NCBI GenBank assembly: GCA_963789075.1
Contig: CAWBJQ010000002.1
Coordinates: 620,001 to 684,000 of the forward strand
Length of the DNA stretch: 64,000 bases
Origin: DATATJ01 sp963789075
GTDB taxonomy: Bacteria > Acidobacteriota > Vicinamibacteria > Vicinamibacterales > CAVVIG01
Reading direction: 5' to 3'
Part shown: positions 28,794 to 37,356 of the stretch, in pieces
Numbering within the stretch: position 1 is the stretch's first letter
Layout of the letters: each line of letters opens with the position of its first letter
Notes under the pieces: generated by a model
What the model was told of the DNA's origin: nothing
The model's database searches: none
The model's input: the letters and a program-made list of their open reading frames with translations, nothing else
Position numbers and translations under genes: made by a program

Positions 28794-29265
28794 ATGGCCG
28801 TCGTCGGGCTGATCTCGGATACCCATGGGCTGCTGCACCCGAATGTCGCCCCGCTGCTGGCCGGCGTCGATCTGATTCTTCACGCCGGCGATGTCGGCGG
28901 CCGTGGCGTGCTGCAGGCGCTGCGGCAGATCGCGCCGGTGGAAGCCGTGTACGGCAACGTCGATGACCTTCACGATCCGGATCTCGCGGCGGAACGAACT
29001 GTCGTGGTAGGCGGCGTGACCATTCACCTCAGCCATGGCCACGAGGTCGGGCGGCCGACACCGGCATTGCTCCTTGCGCGCTACGCGGGCGACGTGATCG
29101 TGTTCGGCCACACGCATCGGGCCGTCGTCGTGCGCGGCGACGGGCATCGGCTGGCGGTGAATCCCGGCGCCGCAGGACCCCGACGCTTCGATTTACAGCC
29201 GAGCGTCGCGCGGCTGACCATTCGACAACGGCGCCGCCGCCGTCGAGATCATCTCGCTTGCGTGA
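28794..29265 (+). CDS. YfcE-like metallophosphoesterase, frame change near the end
   Basis: A small metallophosphoesterase with GLISDTHG, LILHAGDVGG, VYGNVDD, SHGHEVG and FGHTHRAVV, the complete set of metal-binding motifs of the YfcE/MJ0936 group, and NPGAAGPRRFD near the end. It hydrolyses phosphodiesters in the presence of Mn or similar metals; the cellular substrate is unknown. Read directly, the frame runs on into a tandem repeat to 29342. Removing one C near 29224 instead gives DNGAAAVEIISLA and a stop at 29263-29265, matching the family C-terminus, so I end the gene there. Confidence 0.85.
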
Positions 29266-29279
29266 AACTCGCCAAGATT

Positions 29280-29327
29280 CACCAACTCACCAACTCACCA
29301 ATTTACCAATTTACCAATTTACCAACT
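29280..29327. repeat. Tandem array of 8-bp units, TCACCAAC / TTACCAAT
   Basis: Two TCACCAAC units and one TCACCAAT are followed by two TTACCAAT, a TTACCAAC and a degenerate unit. The word is related to the AATTACCC/TAATTGGG arrays at 43402 and 43972. It lies exactly between two convergent genes and reaches into the stop codon of the minus-strand gene. Confidence 0.85.
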
Positions 29328-30133
29328 ATCTATTTGGCGTGAACTCGATCGTGATCGCGCGGTCGAAGTTGATTTTCAGGCCCGGCGCTTCCTGCAGGAT
29401 CGCCTTCATCTCGTCGGCCGTTTTCGCCGCCTGAATGCGCGGCAGAAAGGTCTCGTCCTTCAGCAGCTGATCCAGGTTCACGTCGAGAAGCGTCACGCGC
29501 GAGCCGTCAACGAACGGGCTGCTCGTGCGCACGAGCAAGCCTGCCGGTTCGACCGACGATGGTGACCCGCGCGCCGGCGAACATCTGCTTCAGCGCCGCG
29601 ATCTGCGCCGGCGACGTCGAGCCGGCGTCGCGAGACATCAGGCCTCCGGCCGGAAGCTCCGGGAGCGGTACCAGGACGGTCAACAGCGCGTTGCCGTTCT
29701 CAGTTCGTGCGAGCGTGAACGTGATCGCCTGGCCGCGCGAGTCGAGGCCGTCGGCGCGCACGGTGACGCCTCCCGGCGGCGCCGGCTGCGGATTGATGCG
29801 CAGCTGATTGATGTCGGTGAAGGCATACACGGACGCGCGGCCTTGCCCGGTGTCGTCGCTGATCGGCGTGGAGGAGAGGAGCGTGGCGCCCGGCCCGAGC
29901 CTGGCGGCATCGGCGCGCGCCTGCGCTTCGGAGATCGGATCGACTGGCCGCCCAGTCGATCCGCCGAGCATCGCGAGCTGCTTCATCTGCGCCAGCGCCG
30001 CGGGCGAGAAGACGAGCCGCTGATCGATCGTGCCGCTCGCGTCCCCCTTGACGTGCACGACGGTCGCCATCTGGAAACAGGCGCCGGACGTCAGCGCCGC
30101 GGACAGCAGGAGCGCCCATCGAAGGTGTCGCAT
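29326..30133 (-). CDS. Secreted lipoprotein of unknown function, one frame change
   Basis: A lipoprotein signal (MRHLRWALLLSAALTSGACF) ends in Cys19. The mature part reads MATVVHVKGDASGTIDQRLV and continues with alternating strands, including VTVRADGLDSRGQAITFTLA. The frame changes near 29540; the second segment gives RTSSPFVDGSRVTLLDVNLD and ends AITIEFTPNR at 29326. The total is roughly 265 residues. No catalytic motif is visible. The start is firm because the signal peptide begins at that ATG and the beta-lactamase-like gene begins divergently 49 bases away. Confidence 0.6.
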
Positions 30134-30181
30134 CTGAACAATGTGACACAGAACGCCCGCGCGCCGGGCTAGAATCCGCGC

Positions 30182-31099
30182 ATGGTGATGGGAAGTCTGG
30201 TCGTCACAGCGGCGATCGTCACGCTGGCTGCGACCGTCCCCGATACGTCGGCCACCTTCAATCCTGCCGAGGCGCGCGCCGAGATCGATCGCCTGGTCCG
30301 CGCCAGCGGCGCCGACGTCGCGGTCGCCTTTCGCACACTCGACGGCCGCGACGAGCTGCTGATTCAGCCGGACACCGCCTTTCATGCCGCGAGCACGATG
30401 AAGGTGCCCGTGATGATCGAGCTGTTCCGGCAGGCGCGCGCCGGCCTGCTGCGCCTCGACGATCGCGTGCCGGTGGTCAACGCATTTCACAGCATCGTGG
30501 ACGACAGTCCATACACACTGGATACGAGCGACGACTCGGACGCGGATGTCGCCCGGCACATCGGCGGGGACATGTCGTACCGCGAGCTGTGCGAGGCGAT
30601 GATCACCGTCAGCAGTAATTTTGCCGCGAACCTGATCATCGAGCATCTGGGCGCGAAGAATATCCAGCGAACCACCGACGCGCTGGGTGCCGGCGGGATG
30701 CGCGTGCTCCGCGGCGTCGAGGACACCAAGGCCTTCAACGCGGGCCTGAACAACACCACCACAGCGCGGGCGTTGATGACGCTGCTCGACGCGATCGCCG
30801 GCGGCCGGGCCGTGGACGCGCAGGCGAGCGGGGAGATGATCGCGATTCTCGAGCGTCAGCGGTTCAAGGATCGCATTCCGGCCGGCCTGCCGCCCGGGAC
30901 GGTCGTCGCGCACAAGACCGGCGAGATCACCAGGATTCAGCACGACGCCGCCATCGTGTACGCGCCGCAGCCGTTCGTCCTCGTGATTCTCGTGCGCGGG
31001 CTGGAAGATCCGAAGAAAGGCGCCGCGCTGGCCGCCCAGATTACGCGTCTGCTGTACCGCGCGTCTCAGCATGCGACCGGTCCGCACCGCCTTCTTTGA
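30182..31099 (+). CDS. Class A beta-lactamase-like serine hydrolase
   Basis: A 305-residue protein with an N-terminal signal peptide. SxxK is STMK (Ser71, Lys74) in AFHAASTMKVPVMIELFRQA. The SDN loop is SSN (144-146) and the KTG box is at 245-247 in VVAHKTGEIT. A possible counterpart of Glu166 is Glu180 in GVEDTKAFN. The fold is that of class A beta-lactamases, but the Ser in place of Asp at the SDN loop and the atypical omega-loop mean that hydrolysis of beta-lactams cannot be assumed; it may be a cell-wall or other serine hydrolase. Confidence 0.8.
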   Translation: MVMGSLVVTAAIVTLAATVPDTSATFNPAEARAEIDRLVRASGADVAVAFRTLDGRDELLIQPDTAFHAASTMKVPVMIELFRQARAGLLRLDDRVPVVNAFHSIVDDSPYTLDTSDDSDADVARHIGGDMSYRELCEAMITVSSNFAANLIIEHLGAKNIQRTTDALGAGGMRVLRGVEDTKAFNAGLNNTTTARALMTLLDAIAGGRAVDAQASGEMIAILERQRFKDRIPAGLPPGTVVAHKTGEITRIQHDAAIVYAPQPFVLVILVRGLEDPKKGAALAAQITRLLYRASQHATGPHRLL

Positions 31100-31155
31100 A
31101 GCTGCGGCGGCCCGCCGAAGCCTGCGGCGGAGGCCGAAGGACCCGCCCCACAAGA

Positions 31156-31731
31156 CTACGGCTTCGATTTGTCGTGCACCGTCGCTGGCCGTCGGTCGCT
31201 CTGGCTTGTTTCCCGCGGCGACCATTCCGCGCCGGCTGTGACGCCCTTCGCGCCCGCCCGATCCGGCCTGTAGTACAAGCTGTCCCACCAGTCGGGCAGC
31301 GCGTAATGGGGCGCGCTCTCCCAGGCGTCGTCCGCCTCGATCGCGACGATCGTCACGTCCATGCAGCAGGCATCGGTCGTCTCGCGGTTGAAACGGTCCA
31401 CGTCCGCTTCCGACCATTTGGCAAACGTGTCGAGATCGAAGCCGGGGAATTTCTTGATGTGGTCCCGCGACAGTCCGGCGACCAGCACCTTCCGTGGGAC
31501 ATCGAGCTGAGCATGTCCGATCGGCAACAGATAGTGTTTGGTTTTGAACCAGCCCTTCGAGTCCACCACCACGTGATAGGGCCGAGCCGAATCGGCGTCG
31601 AGGATGAAGCCGTTCACCTCGCCGAGCTTCTCGCCTGCGGCATTCTTCACGTCGAGGCCGTCGAAGTCGAACGTCGAATCGTCCAGGTCGCCAGCTTTCA
31701 CGTATCTCAACCAGGGGCGGGGATGATCCAT
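31156..31731 (-). CDS. PRC-barrel domain protein
   Basis: The N-terminal 110 residues read VKAGDLDDSTFDFDGLDVKN, GEVNGFILDADSARPYHVVV and HYLLPIGHAQLD, the pattern of a PRC-barrel, a small beta-barrel found in photosynthetic reaction centre H subunits and RNA-processing proteins. The C-terminal part is less ordered and basic. GGAGG five bases before the ATG at 31731 sets the start. There is no signal peptide. The role is unknown; PRC-barrel proteins of this type often accompany stress functions. Confidence 0.7.
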   Translation of the reverse strand: MDHPRPWLRYVKAGDLDDSTFDFDGLDVKNAAGEKLGEVNGFILDADSARPYHVVVDSKGWFKTKHYLLPIGHAQLDVPRKVLVAGLSRDHIKKFPGFDLDTFAKWSEADVDRFNRETTDACCMDVTIVAIEADDAWESAPHYALPDWWDSLYYRPDRAGAKGVTAGAEWSPRETSQSDRRPATVHDKSKP

Positions 31732-31833
31732 GTGCGCCTCCAGCATCCGCGCCGCAGCAAGATTCGCGCCGCGCTCCGCGAATTTCGTGCAACAGCGCTC
31801 GGCTGCCGTCGCGTCCTGCGCTATGATTTTCTG

Positions 31834-33686
31834 ATGGACTGTTTCGCGCCCGCCGATGCGACCGCTGCGCCCGCGCTCCGCCAGCGCTCGGAGATTCCCG
31901 ATCGCTTCAAGTGGAACCTGACGCACATCTTTCCGAGTTGGGAGGCATGGAAGGCCGCCTACGACGAGCTCGACGCGATGATTGGCGCGTATGCCGCGCT
32001 GCAGGGCACGCTCGCCGGCGGCGCCGGCGCGCTGCTCGCCGCCTATCGGCTTCGCGACGAGATGGGCGAGCTCTCCTATAAGGTCTGGTACTTTCCGGCG
32101 CTGCACTACGACCAGGATCAGCGCGACAACGAGATCAACGCGAAGCGCCAGCAGGTGCAGATCCTGTTCGCGAAGGCGGCGCAGGCGGGCGCGTGGTTCG
32201 ATCCCGAGTTGCTCAAGATCCCGCTGACGACCGTGCAGCAGTGGATGGCGGCGAGCCCGAGCTCGCGGTCTATCGCTTTGCGATCGAGGATTTGTATCGG
32301 CAGCAGGAGCACGTGCTCGACGACAAGGGCGAACGCCTGCTGTCGCTCGTCGAGCCGATTCTCTTCGTCTCCGAACGACGCGTATGCGGCGCTCTCGACC
32401 GCCGACGTCAAGCATCCGACCGTGCGGCTCTCCACGGGCGAGGTGACGCTGACCTACGGGCAGTACCGGGCGATTCTCGCGACGAATCGCAATCAGGCGG
32501 ATCGCGCGGCGGCCTTCGCGGAGTTTCACAAGCTCTTCGAGGCGAACGTCAACACGTATGCGTCGCTCTACAACGGCGTGCTGCAGCGCGACTGGTTCCA
32601 CGCGCAGTCGCGCGGCTACGCGTCGACGCTCGACGCGGCCCTGCACGGCAACAACATTCCGACGGCCGTCGTCGAGAACCTGATCGAAACGACGAAGGCC
32701 GGCACCGAGCCGCTGCGCCGCTATCACCGCCTGCGCAAGCGCGTGCTCGGCCTGCAGACCTATCACTCGTACGACACGACGATCCCGCTCGTCGATTTCG
32801 ATCGCCAGTATCCGTACGAGGACGTGCTCGAATGGCTGCCCGCGTCGGTGGCGCCGCTCGGCGCCGACTATCAGCGGCACATGCGCGAGATGCTCGATGG
32901 CCAGTGCATCGACGTCTACGAGAACCCCGGCAAGCGCAGCGGCGCGTACTCAGCGCCGGTGTACGGCGTGCACCCGTACATGCTGTTGAACTACAACGAC
33001 ACGCTCGACGCCGTGTTCACGCTGGCGCACGAGATGGGCCATTCGATGCACACGGTGCTCTCGCATGCGCACCAGCCGTTCGTGTATGCGGGCTACACGA
33101 TCTTCGTCGCCGAAGTGCCCTCGACCCTCAGCGAGGCGCTGTTCCTCGATTTCATGCTGGCGCGGACGACCGACGAGCGCGAGCGCATCGTGCTGCTCCA
33201 GCACGCCATCGACGGCATCGTGTCCACGTTCTACACGCAGGTGATGTTCGCCGACTACGAGCTGCAGGCGCATCGCCTGGTGGAGGAGGGCAAGCCGGTC
33301 ACGGCGGACGTGCTCGGCGAGATCTACTTCGACCTGCTGAAGACGTATCACGGCGACGCGCTCGACTACGACGAAGCCTCGCGCGTCACCTGGGCGCGGA
33401 TTCCGCACTTCTACAGCACGCCGTACTACGTCTATCAGTACGCCACCTGCTTCGCCTCGAGCGCGCAGCTGATGAAGCAGACTGACGACCGGAACGGACG
33501 CCGATCGCGCGGGCGGCGATCGATCGCTACCTGACGCTGCTCGAGTCGGGCGGCAGCGATCATCCGATGGCGCTGCTGAAGCGGGCGGGCGTCGATCTGG
33601 GCAAGCCGGAAACGGTGCGCGCCGTGGTCGCGCAGCTCGATGCGCTCGTCACCCGCCTGGAGCAGGCGATCGAGAAGCTGAGCTGA
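31834..33686 (+). CDS. pepF: Oligoendopeptidase F family peptidase (M3), three frame changes
   Basis: A cytoplasmic zinc peptidase that trims short peptides. The N-terminal helical region starts EIPDRFKWNLTHIFPSWEAW. The catalytic motif is FTLAHEMGHSMHT (HExxH) with the third ligand Glu in EVPSTLSEALFLDFML. FYTQVMFADYELQAH and PYYVYQYATCFASSAQ are family signatures. Frame changes near 32250, 32370 and 33490 are needed to join the parts; the last gives IARAAIDRYLTLLESGGSDH and a stop at 33684-33686. The length of about 617 residues agrees with PepF proteins. Confidence 0.88.
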
Positions 33687-33699
33687 TGTAGGGCGGACC

Positions 33700-34137
33700 C
33701 TACAAGGTCTTCTCTTTCCGCGGAATGCGCAGCATCGCGTGCGTCGCGCCGATGCACGCGTCCATCACCACCGTCAGACCGCCGGCTGTAGCGCGCGCCG
33801 CCGCTTCCTCGCTCTCGATCCCGGTCTGCAGCCAGAGCGCTTTCGCGCCGATCTTGACGGCTTCGTCCGCGATCGGCGGCGTGTCTTCGGCGCGCCGGAA
33901 GACGTCGACGATATCGACACGCTCTGGAATGTCGAGTAGCGACGGATACGACCGCTCGCCGAGCACCTCGGTTTCCCGCGGGTTGACCGGGATCACTTTG
34001 TAGCCGACGTGCTGCAGCTTCTGCATGATGCCGTGCGACGCCTTGTCGGGGTTCGACGAGGCGCCGACCATGGCGATGGTCGTGGCATTGGTGAGGAGCG
34101 TGCGGATGTCGGCGTCGGACGGATTCGTCTGAGACAT
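33700..34137 (-). CDS. CoA-binding domain protein, YccU-like
   Basis: A single Rossmann-type domain of about 145 residues: TIAMVGASSNPDKASHGIMQ, GYKVIPVNPRETEVLGERSY, DIVDVFRRAEDTPPIADEAV and LWLQTGIESEEAA. This is the CoA_binding_2 family. Members bind CoA or a related nucleotide but have no proven reaction. The start at 34137 is the first Met with family-like sequence after it. It is convergent with pepF, separated by 13 bases. Confidence 0.85.
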   Translation of the reverse strand: MSQTNPSDADIRTLLTNATTIAMVGASSNPDKASHGIMQKLQHVGYKVIPVNPRETEVLGERSYPSLLDIPERVDIVDVFRRAEDTPPIADEAVKIGAKALWLQTGIESEEAAARATAGGLTVVMDACIGATHAMLRIPRKEKTL

Positions 34138-34150
34138 CCGGCCAGTATAC

Positions 34151-34214
34151 CGAAAAGAGGCCGTCCCACTTTTTGCCTGCGACCGCTGCGAAAAAGGGGT
34201 ACGGCCCCTTTTCG
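34151..34214. repeat. REP-like inverted repeat, AAAAGGGG...CCCCTTTT type
   Basis: Left arm CGAAAAGAGGCCGTCCCACT (ending in TTTTTGC), loop of about 14 bases, right arm GAAAAAGGGGTACGGCCCCT (ending in TTTCG). A nearly identical right arm occurs at 53160-53184. It precedes the CoA-binding gene and follows the APC permease gene start-to-end order on the minus strand, so it lies between the two. Confidence 0.8.
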
Positions 34215-34217
34215 TGG

Positions 34218-35558
34218 CTATGATGCTCGCGGCCTTCGAATGATGTAGACGAGGCTCGCGATCGCGAGCACGAGCGCTTCGACGCCAAGCTCCCGCAGGG
34301 TGGCGTGCGCGAGGAGCCAGAGAATCGCGGCCGCCGCTGCGATCGGCACGATCGGTCCGCCCGGCGCGGTGAACGGCGTGCCGCCGGAGCGCACGTCGCG
34401 TCGTTGCAGCTCCCACGAGCCGACCACGCACATCAGGTACAGCGACAGCGACGCCACGTTTGCCAGAATCGCCAGCTGGGTGAAGCTGCTGCTGATGGCG
34501 AGGCTGCCGACCAGGATCGCGTACACAGCGATGGCGACGTCCGGCGTACGAAAGCGCGAGTGGACGCGCGCGAACACGCGCGGCAGCACGCCGTCCCGGC
34601 CGAAGGCGAAGAGCGTCCGCGGAGTGCCCAGCATGTCTCCGGAGACATAGCCGAACATCGACACGACCGCGCCAATCAGGATCAGCAGGCGCCCGGCTGG
34701 TCCGAAGATCCGGCCCGCCGCGTCGGCCAGCGGCGCCGTCGCGCGCTCGGGCAGCGCGGCGCCGAGGACGGCTTGCGCCACGTACTGAATCGCCAGGTAG
34801 AGCATCGTCGTGATCGCGAGCGCTGAAAAGAGCGCCCGTGGAACGGTTCGCGCGGGATCGCGGATCTCGCCGCTCGGCACCAGCGCGACCTCGACGCCGA
34901 CGAACGCAAAGATCAGCACGATCGCCGTTCGGCCGAGTGCGGCGGCGGGGGGCAGTGATGCGTCGACGCTCATCGCCGATCCGTGTCTGCCGACATAGAA
35001 CAGGCCGGCGCCCACGAGAAGCACCAGCGGCAGCAGCTTGGCCACAGTGACCGTCTCAATCAAGCGTCCGCTCGGCGCGACACCGCGGATGTTGATCGTC
35101 GCCAGCAGCGCGAACAGCGCGGTGAGCACGGCGGCCCGTCCTGCCGGGGTGGCGAGGACCGGCCACACGGCTCCGAGCGATCCCGCGAACGCGCTGGCGA
35201 CCGACGCGACCCCGAACACCGCGGCCAGCGTGTACAGCACGCCGGTGAGAAATCCGATATACGGGCCGAACGCCACCGTCACGTACGCGTACAGGCCGCC
35301 TGTCAGCGACACTCGGCTGCCGGCCGACGCGAAGCACGTCACGATCAACGCCATCACCGCCCCGCAGACGATGTAGGCGAACGGTGCAGATGCGCCGAGC
35401 CCGCCGGCGACGATCGCCGGCAGCACGAAGATGCCTGCGCCGATCGTGATGTTGACGATGCTGGCGATGAGCCGGCGCAGCCCGATTGCCCGCACCAGCC
35501 CATCGTCACGTTGCTGGAGCCCGCCATCGTCATGGTGCAGGAGCATTGAGGCAGTCAC
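34218..35558 (-). CDS. APC-family amino-acid permease
   Basis: About 446 residues with twelve hydrophobic helices. SIVNITIGAGIFVLPAIVAG near the N-terminus is the TM1 unwound segment that binds substrate in APC transporters; FAFVGVEVALVPSGEIRDPA and RDGVLPRVFARVHSRFRTPD (loop 8-9) are further family marks. It imports or exchanges an amino acid or amine; specificity cannot be deduced. It is divergent from the YciE-like gene. The first ten residues are uncertain because several Met codons are clustered. Confidence 0.85.
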   Translation of the reverse strand: MTASMLLHHDDGGLQQRDDGLVRAIGLRRLIASIVNITIGAGIFVLPAIVAGGLGASAPFAYIVCGAVMALIVTCFASAGSRVSLTGGLYAYVTVAFGPYIGFLTGVLYTLAAVFGVASVASAFAGSLGAVWPVLATPAGRAAVLTALFALLATINIRGVAPSGRLIETVTVAKLLPLVLLVGAGLFYVGRHGSAMSVDASLPPAAALGRTAIVLIFAFVGVEVALVPSGEIRDPARTVPRALFSALAITTMLYLAIQYVAQAVLGAALPERATAPLADAAGRIFGPAGRLLILIGAVVSMFGYVSGDMLGTPRTLFAFGRDGVLPRVFARVHSRFRTPDVAIAVYAILVGSLAISSSFTQLAILANVASLSLYLMCVVGSWELQRRDVRSGGTPFTAPGGPIVPIAAAAAILWLLAHATLRELGVEALVLAIASLVYIIRRPRAS

Positions 35559-35638
35559 TGTAACTCATCTTTGCAGCACCGCCCGAGGCATAGCCCTTGC
35601 GTAAAGGTGAGCAAACGGTTGCGCAGGGAGACCTCACC

Positions 35639-36280
35639 ATGGCCCTTGAATCGCTGAAGGAGTTGTATCTCGACGAACTCGGCGACCTGTACGACGCGGC
35701 GGCGCAGGCGATCCGCACACTCCCTCAGTTGTCCGAGCGCGCGAAAGCGCCGGAACTGCGTGAAGCGCTCACAATGCACTGTCAGGAATCGCGGTTGCAC
35801 ATGGAGCGTCTGCAACTGATCTTCACGCATTGGGGCCAACAGGTGTGGCCGCACGTCTGCGCCGGCGTCGCTGGCATTGTCCAGGAAGCCGACGACCGTC
35901 TGAATCAACCGAAGACAGCCGATGTTCGCGATGCTGCGATCATCGGCGTGGCGCAGCGCATCGAGCACTACGAAATCGCCGCGTATGGATGCGCCAGAAC
36001 TTACGCGCGGCGGTTGAATCGGCCGGACGAAGCCCGGCTGTTGCAGGAGACACTCGACGAGAAAACACGTACCGATCGTCGCCTCACCGAGATCGCCGAG
36101 GCGCACGTGAACGACGAAGCGGAGTCGTCGGAGGAAGAAGCTCCCGATTCGCTCTCGACCGGGAGTGAACGAACGAGGACGGCAGCGGCGTCGCCGAACT
36201 GGGCGGGCCGAGGCAGGTCCGCCCCTTCGCGTGCGGAGCGCAGCGTCGCCGAGAAACGATCGCAGGTCGCGAACCGTTAG
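35639..36280 (+). CDS. Ferritin-like DUF892 protein (YciE/YciF-like)
   Basis: The first 165 residues form a four-helix ferritin-like bundle: SLKELYLDELGDLYDAAAQA, QESRLHMERLQLIF, AAIIGVAQRIEHYEIAAYG and DEARLLQETLDEKTRTDRRL. The Glu/His positions of the DUF892 di-metal site are present. An extended, low-complexity, basic C-terminus follows. YciE/YciF-like proteins are induced under stress. The ATG at 35639 is preceded by GGGAGA. The C-terminal tail is longer than usual and may be disordered. Confidence 0.82.
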   Translation: MALESLKELYLDELGDLYDAAAQAIRTLPQLSERAKAPELREALTMHCQESRLHMERLQLIFTHWGQQVWPHVCAGVAGIVQEADDRLNQPKTADVRDAAIIGVAQRIEHYEIAAYGCARTYARRLNRPDEARLLQETLDEKTRTDRRLTEIAEAHVNDEAESSEEEAPDSLSTGSERTRTAAASPNWAGRGRSAPSRAERSVAEKRSQVANR

Positions 36281-36369
36281 TGGTCTGTCCGCGTTGAACG
36301 AGGACCAGATCGCGGAGCGCGGCGCCTAAGCATGCCGATGATGTACGATCGCGCGTCATTTCATTCAGC

Positions 36370-37278
36370 ATGCTGTATGTTGTCGCGCTGCTCGGCGTTC
36401 TCGGCATCTCCTTTTCGGCGATCTTCGTCCGGCTGGCCGGCGTCTCGCCCGTAACCGCGACATTCTTCCGCACGGCGTACGCGGTGCCGGTCCTGGCGGT
36501 GGTCTGGGCGGTGCAATCGCGCGGGCGGGCCAGGCGCGGGCTCCCAGATCGCTCGACGCGCGAGCGGGTGCTGGCGTTTGTCAGCGGCCTGATCCTGGCC
36601 GCCGATCTAATCCTCTGGCATGAATCGATCGCGCTGCTCGGCGCCGGCCTCGGCACGGTCATCGCCAACGTCCAGGTGGTGTTCGTCGCGATTGCCGCGT
36701 GGGCGTTGTACGGCGATCGTCCTTCGTCGCGCACGTGGGCCGTCATCGCGGCGGTGCTGTGCGGCATTGCGCTGACGTCCGGGTTGGCCCGGTCCGACGC
36801 GTATGGCTCGAATCCCAGCCTCGGGGCGGTGATTGGCCTGATTGGCGGCGTCGCGTACGCCGCGTTTCTGCTCGTCTTTCGCGCTGCCAACGCGTCGCTT
36901 GCGCCGCCCGCGGGGCCGCTGCTCGATTCGACGATCGGCGCGGTGGTGGGTGCGCTGCTCTGCGCGTTGTTCGATCCGCACTTCGCCCTCATGCCCGTGT
37001 GGCCCGCGCACCTCTGGCTGGTGCTGCTCGCCCTGAGCTCGCAGGTCGCCGGCTGGCTGCTGATCTCTACCGCGCTGCCGCGCCTGCCCTCGGTGGAGAC
37101 GTCGATCATGCTGCTCGGGCAGCCGATCTTCACCGTCATCTGGGGTCTGCTGATCTTCGACGAGCGGTTGTCGCCGCTGCAGTGGACCGGGTCGGCGGTC
37201 GTCCTCGCCGGCGTCGCGGCGCTGTCGGTATCCCGATCGCGCCAGACGCCAGCCCCACGACTGCAGACTGCTGACTGA
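36370..37278 (+). CDS. EamA-family (DMT superfamily) transporter
   Basis: About 302 residues with ten helices in two EamA repeats (about 1-140 and 150-290). Family segments include ISFSAIFVRLAGVSPVTATF, GLGTVIANVQVVFVAIAAWA and SVETSIMLLGQPIFTVIWG. Members export amino acids or other metabolites. The gene ends inside the GACTGA repeat at 37257. No neighbour points to a substrate. Confidence 0.85.
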   Translation: MLYVVALLGVLGISFSAIFVRLAGVSPVTATFFRTAYAVPVLAVVWAVQSRGRARRGLPDRSTRERVLAFVSGLILAADLILWHESIALLGAGLGTVIANVQVVFVAIAAWALYGDRPSSRTWAVIAAVLCGIALTSGLARSDAYGSNPSLGAVIGLIGGVAYAAFLLVFRAANASLAPPAGPLLDSTIGAVVGALLCALFDPHFALMPVWPAHLWLVLLALSSQVAGWLLISTALPRLPSVETSIMLLGQPIFTVIWGLLIFDERLSPLQWTGSAVVLAGVAALSVSRSRQTPAPRLQTAD

Positions 37279-37356
37279 GACTGCCGACTGAGACTGCCGA
37301 CTGAGACTGCGACTGAGCGACTGAGACTGCGACTGACGACTGGCGACTGACGACTA
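37257..37356. repeat. Tandem ACTGAG/ACTGCCG repeat between convergent genes
   Basis: Repeated GACTGCCGACTGA and GACTGAGACTGC words, period about 7-13 bases, run from the last codons of the EamA gene to the stop of the amine oxidase gene. A short related word (TGACGACTGCCGACTA) lies at 3081-3096, also between convergent genes. Confidence 0.85.
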
